The notes below the pieces were generated by a model that was not told the DNA's origin, ran no database searches, and saw only the letters and a program-made list of their open reading frames with translations. Positions 62,127 through 64,000 of a stretch of DNA of 64,000 nucleotides are shown here, one piece after another; the stretch's first letter is position 1; each line of letters starts with the position of its first letter. Source of the DNA: an uncultured Faecalibacterium sp. (GTDB lineage Bacteria; Bacillota; Clostridia; Oscillospirales; Ruminococcaceae). The position numbers were made by a program, and so were the translations under genes. The stretch spans positions 1 through 64,000 of the forward strand of contig CALESJ010000022.1 in the NCBI GenBank assembly GCA_937907025.1, in the 5' to 3' direction.

Positions 62127-62890
62127 GACAGTTTCCCTTGCAGCATGTCACTCATGGTGTAGTATCCGGGCGCCCGTCCGTTCAGGAACAGCGCTGCCTG
62201 GATGGCACCATCGGCAAATACACCGCGGCTCTGGGCCACATGGCTCAAGGTCACGACCTCCTCGGCACCGCAGAACAACACATCATGGTCGCCCACAATG
62301 CCGCCGCCGCGCACCGAACTGATGCCCAGCTCCTGGGCGCCGCGCTTCTGGCGCACGTCGTGCCGGTCGTACACATATTCGTACTGTCCGCCGGCCTGGG
62401 CGTTGATGGCATCCGCAATCATCAGGGCGGTGCCGCTGGGCGCATCCAGCTTGTTGTGGTGATGCTTCTCCACAATTTCAATGTCGAACTCACCGTCAAA
62501 GAGGGTCACGGCGCGCTTGCACAGTTCAATCAGAACGTTGATGCCCACCGACATGTTGGCACTGCGGAAGATGGCCACCTTCTCACTGGCCGTTTCCAGG
62601 CGGGCTTCCTGCTCCTTGCTCAGTCCGGTGGAGCAAATCACGCAGGGAATCCCATGCTCCGCGCCGTATTCCGCCGCAGCCACCGCACCGGCGGGAGAGG
62701 TGAAATCAATCAGGACTCCTTTTATATCAGCCGGCAGGTCGTTCAGCGAAGCATAAACCGGAATCCCGTTCACTTCGCCGGCCTTCTGGTCCACACCGGC
62801 CACCACGCGGCAATCCTCACGGGGAGCGATTTTTTCCAGCAGGGCATGGCCCATACGGCCGCCGATCCCTTGAATAATCAGATCCGTCAT
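62117..62890 (-). CDS. dapB: 4-hydroxy-tetrahydrodipicolinate reductase
   Basis: 257 residues. Second step of the lysine/diaminopimelate branch. Nucleotide loop IQGIGGRMGHAL, catalytic EKHHHNKLDAPSGTA and the C-terminal FCGAEEVVTLSHVAQSR. ATG 62890 is the homologous start; a longer frame reaches into the terminator. AAGGAAGTGGAG lies upstream. Confidence 0.96.
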   Translation of the reverse strand: MTDLIIQGIGGRMGHALLEKIAPREDCRVVAGVDQKAGEVNGIPVYASLNDLPADIKGVLIDFTSPAGAVAAAEYGAEHGIPCVICSTGLSKEQEARLETASEKVAIFRSANMSVGINVLIELCKRAVTLFDGEFDIEIVEKHHHNKLDAPSGTALMIADAINAQAGGQYEYVYDRHDVRQKRGAQELGISSVRGGGIVGDHDVLFCGAEEVVTLSHVAQSRGVFADGAIQAALFLNGRAPGYYTMSDMLQGKLSCV

Positions 62891-62920
62891 AATTAAAAAC
62901 TCCACTTCCTTGTTTTTTTG

Positions 62921-62982
62921 CAAAAAAACACACAGGACCTGCGGTGACCCGCTTGTCTGGCGGAACACAGCAGGCCCTGTGG
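62921..62982 (-). terminator. intercistronic terminator between dapA and dapB
   Basis: Minus strand: CACAGGGCCTGC pairs over 12 bases with GCAGGTCCTGTG (one G-T pair), followed by TGT7. It should reduce or regulate readthrough from dapA into dapB. A GT7GCA7C palindrome overlaps its T run. Confidence 0.82.
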
Positions 62983-62989
62983 CTCAAAT

Positions 62990-63883
62990 TCAGTCTTTCA
63001 GCAGACCGTAGTTCTTCATTTCGGTTTCCAGGCGCTTCTGTACAGCTTCGTCAGGCTCGCACAGAGGCAGGCGCAGGGGACCGGCGGCCCAGCCAAGGCG
63101 GTTCATGGCCCACTTGACCGGGATGGGGTTCACATCGGCAAACAATGCGTGGCACAGATTCAGCGCTTCCAGCTGCAGGCGCAGGCTCTCGGCAGGCTTG
63201 CCGTCAAACCACGCCTGGCAGATGTCGTGGGCCTGGCGGGGGGCCACATTGGACAGCACGCTGATGACGCCCTTGCCGCCCAGGGAGAGAATCGGCACGA
63301 TCTGGTCATCGTTGCCGGAATAGATGTTCAGGTCCTCTCCGCACAGGGCAGCTACCTCGGCCACCTGGGAGATGTTACCGCTGGCTTCCTTCACCGCGTT
63401 GATGTTGGGAATCTTGGCCAGCTTCGCCAGGGTAGCAGGCTGGATATTGCAGCCTGTGCGGGAAGGCACATTATACAAAATGCAGGGCAGGGACACCGAG
63501 TTGGCAATGGCGGTAAAATGGGCCACCAGCCCGGCCTGGCTGGCCTTGTTGTAATACGGGGTAACCAGCAGCAGAGCATCCGCGCCGGCCTTTTCCGCTT
63601 CGTGGGAAAGGGTGATGGCGTAGTCGGTGTGGTTGGAACCGGTACCGGCAATCACCGGGATCCGGTGGGCGGTGCGCTCCACGGCATAGCGGATGCAGGC
63701 CACATGTTCCTCGTGGGTCAGGGTGGCAGACTCGCCGGTGGTACCGCAGATAATAATGGCGTCGGTGCCGTTTTCGATCTGGTAATCGATAACGCGGCCC
63801 AGTTCTTCAAAATTGACCGTACCGTCCGCGTTCATCGGGGTGATAATGGCCACGCCGGCACCGGTAAAAACTGGCTTCTTCAT
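62990..63883 (-). CDS. dapA: 4-hydroxy-tetrahydrodipicolinate synthase
   Basis: 297 residues. Condenses aspartate semialdehyde with pyruvate. GTTGESATLTHEEH is the substrate loop, YNVPSRTGCNI holds the proton-relay Tyr, and NAVKEASG the Schiff-base Lys. AAGGAG precedes the ATG. Follows asd by about 47 bases. Confidence 0.97.
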   Translation of the reverse strand: MKKPVFTGAGVAIITPMNADGTVNFEELGRVIDYQIENGTDAIIICGTTGESATLTHEEHVACIRYAVERTAHRIPVIAGTGSNHTDYAITLSHEAEKAGADALLLVTPYYNKASQAGLVAHFTAIANSVSLPCILYNVPSRTGCNIQPATLAKLAKIPNINAVKEASGNISQVAEVAALCGEDLNIYSGNDDQIVPILSLGGKGVISVLSNVAPRQAHDICQAWFDGKPAESLRLQLEALNLCHALFADVNPIPVKWAMNRLGWAAGPLRLPLCEPDEAVQKRLETEMKNYGLLKD

Positions 63884-63930
63884 AAGGGGTTCTCCTTCTT
63901 GTTCATAAAAGGCAAAAGACAGGGGGGGGA

Positions 63931-64000
63931 TCAGTCCAGATACCCCTTGGCTGCCAGCAGCTCGGCCAGCAGCACAGCGCCGCCTGCCGCGCCGCGCAGG
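63931..64000 (-). CDS. asd: aspartate-semialdehyde dehydrogenase, C-terminal end
   Basis: Partial gene cut by the window end. The last 22 codons read LRGAAGGAVLLAELLAAKGY-LD and stop. RGAAGGAVLLAELL is the typical C-terminal helix of Asd. Its place directly upstream of dapA, which uses its product, supports the call. Confidence 0.75.
   Translation of the reverse strand, partial: LRGAAGGAVLLAELLAAKGYLD

Overview
The window is a stretch of core chromosome from a moderately GC-rich Firmicute. The best fit is Clostridia, family Oscillospiraceae/Ruminococcaceae, near Faecalibacterium, Gemmiger or Subdoligranulum. The evidence is the set of Gram-positive control elements (T-box, BglG-type antiterminator targets, CIRCE), the gene orders srpRNA-dnaX-ybaB-recR, smpB-ssrA, rplS-lepB-rbgA-rnhB-yraN and tig-clpP-clpX, and TTG/GTG starts behind strong Shine-Dalgarno sites. 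The genus is inferred from general resemblance, not from a search. I see no IS element, prophage, CRISPR array, tRNA or rRNA gene, and coding density is very high.

Layout. 0.1-5.2 kb: a TepA/ClpP-like serine peptidase, the FtsK/SpoIIIE translocase and a membrane-anchored ComEC-like metallohydrolase. 5.2-9.2 kb: a methionine operon of metF, a separate reactivation subunit and a metH that lacks that domain. 9.2-13.3 kb: SRP RNA, dnaX, ybaB, recR, smpB and tmRNA. 13.4-15.7 kb: accessory small genes (LytTR regulator with DUF3021 membrane protein, DUF2200 protein, macrodomain protein, DUF5808-like small protein). 15.7-19.0 kb, minus strand: an operon of SGNH hydrolase, peptide deformylase-like protein, TIGR04076 protein, SDR oxidoreductase and YfcE phosphodiesterase, followed by an alpha/beta hydrolase.

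19.1-22.0 kb: a lactate racemization locus, with larA and a LarD-like aquaglyceroporin divergent from a Crp/Fnr regulator. 22.1-25.4 kb: a BglG/GlcT antiterminator and a glucose-type PTS IICBA gene, each preceded by an RNA antiterminator target overlapping a terminator. 25.6-31.8 kb: lipase-like hydrolase, rhomboid protease, ComEA-like protein, ppk1, an SRPBCC protein and a SpoIVFA/SpoIVFB-like pair. 31.9-34.4 kb: the TIGR03960/TIGR03936 radical SAM pair. 34.4-39.6 kb: rplS, lepB, rbgA, rnhB, yraN, thrC and a metallophosphoesterase. 39.6-46.3 kb: protein quality control (tig, clpP, clpX; then a nitrilase-family gene; then CIRCE-controlled groES-groEL). 46.4-56.4 kb: VanZ-like protein, a class B PBP, T-box-controlled alaS, a HIT protein, a phosphoribosyltransferase, a comEC-like gene, holA and RNase M5. 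56.4-60.3 kb: nadE, and an XRE regulator/DUF6773/CPBP cassette. 60.4-64.0 kb, minus strand: the lysine/diaminopimelate operon asd (partial)-dapA-dapB with a CapA-type lipoprotein and a free-standing double-ACT protein.

I found no plainly new large system. The most interesting points are the lar locus without its maturation genes, the variant second NPA box of its channel, the paired RAT/terminator switches, the double-ACT protein at the end of the dap operon, the deformylase with its conserved glutamine position occupied by Met, the truncated SpoIVFB-like protease, and the separation of ComEC's hydrolase activity from the ComEC-like channel.
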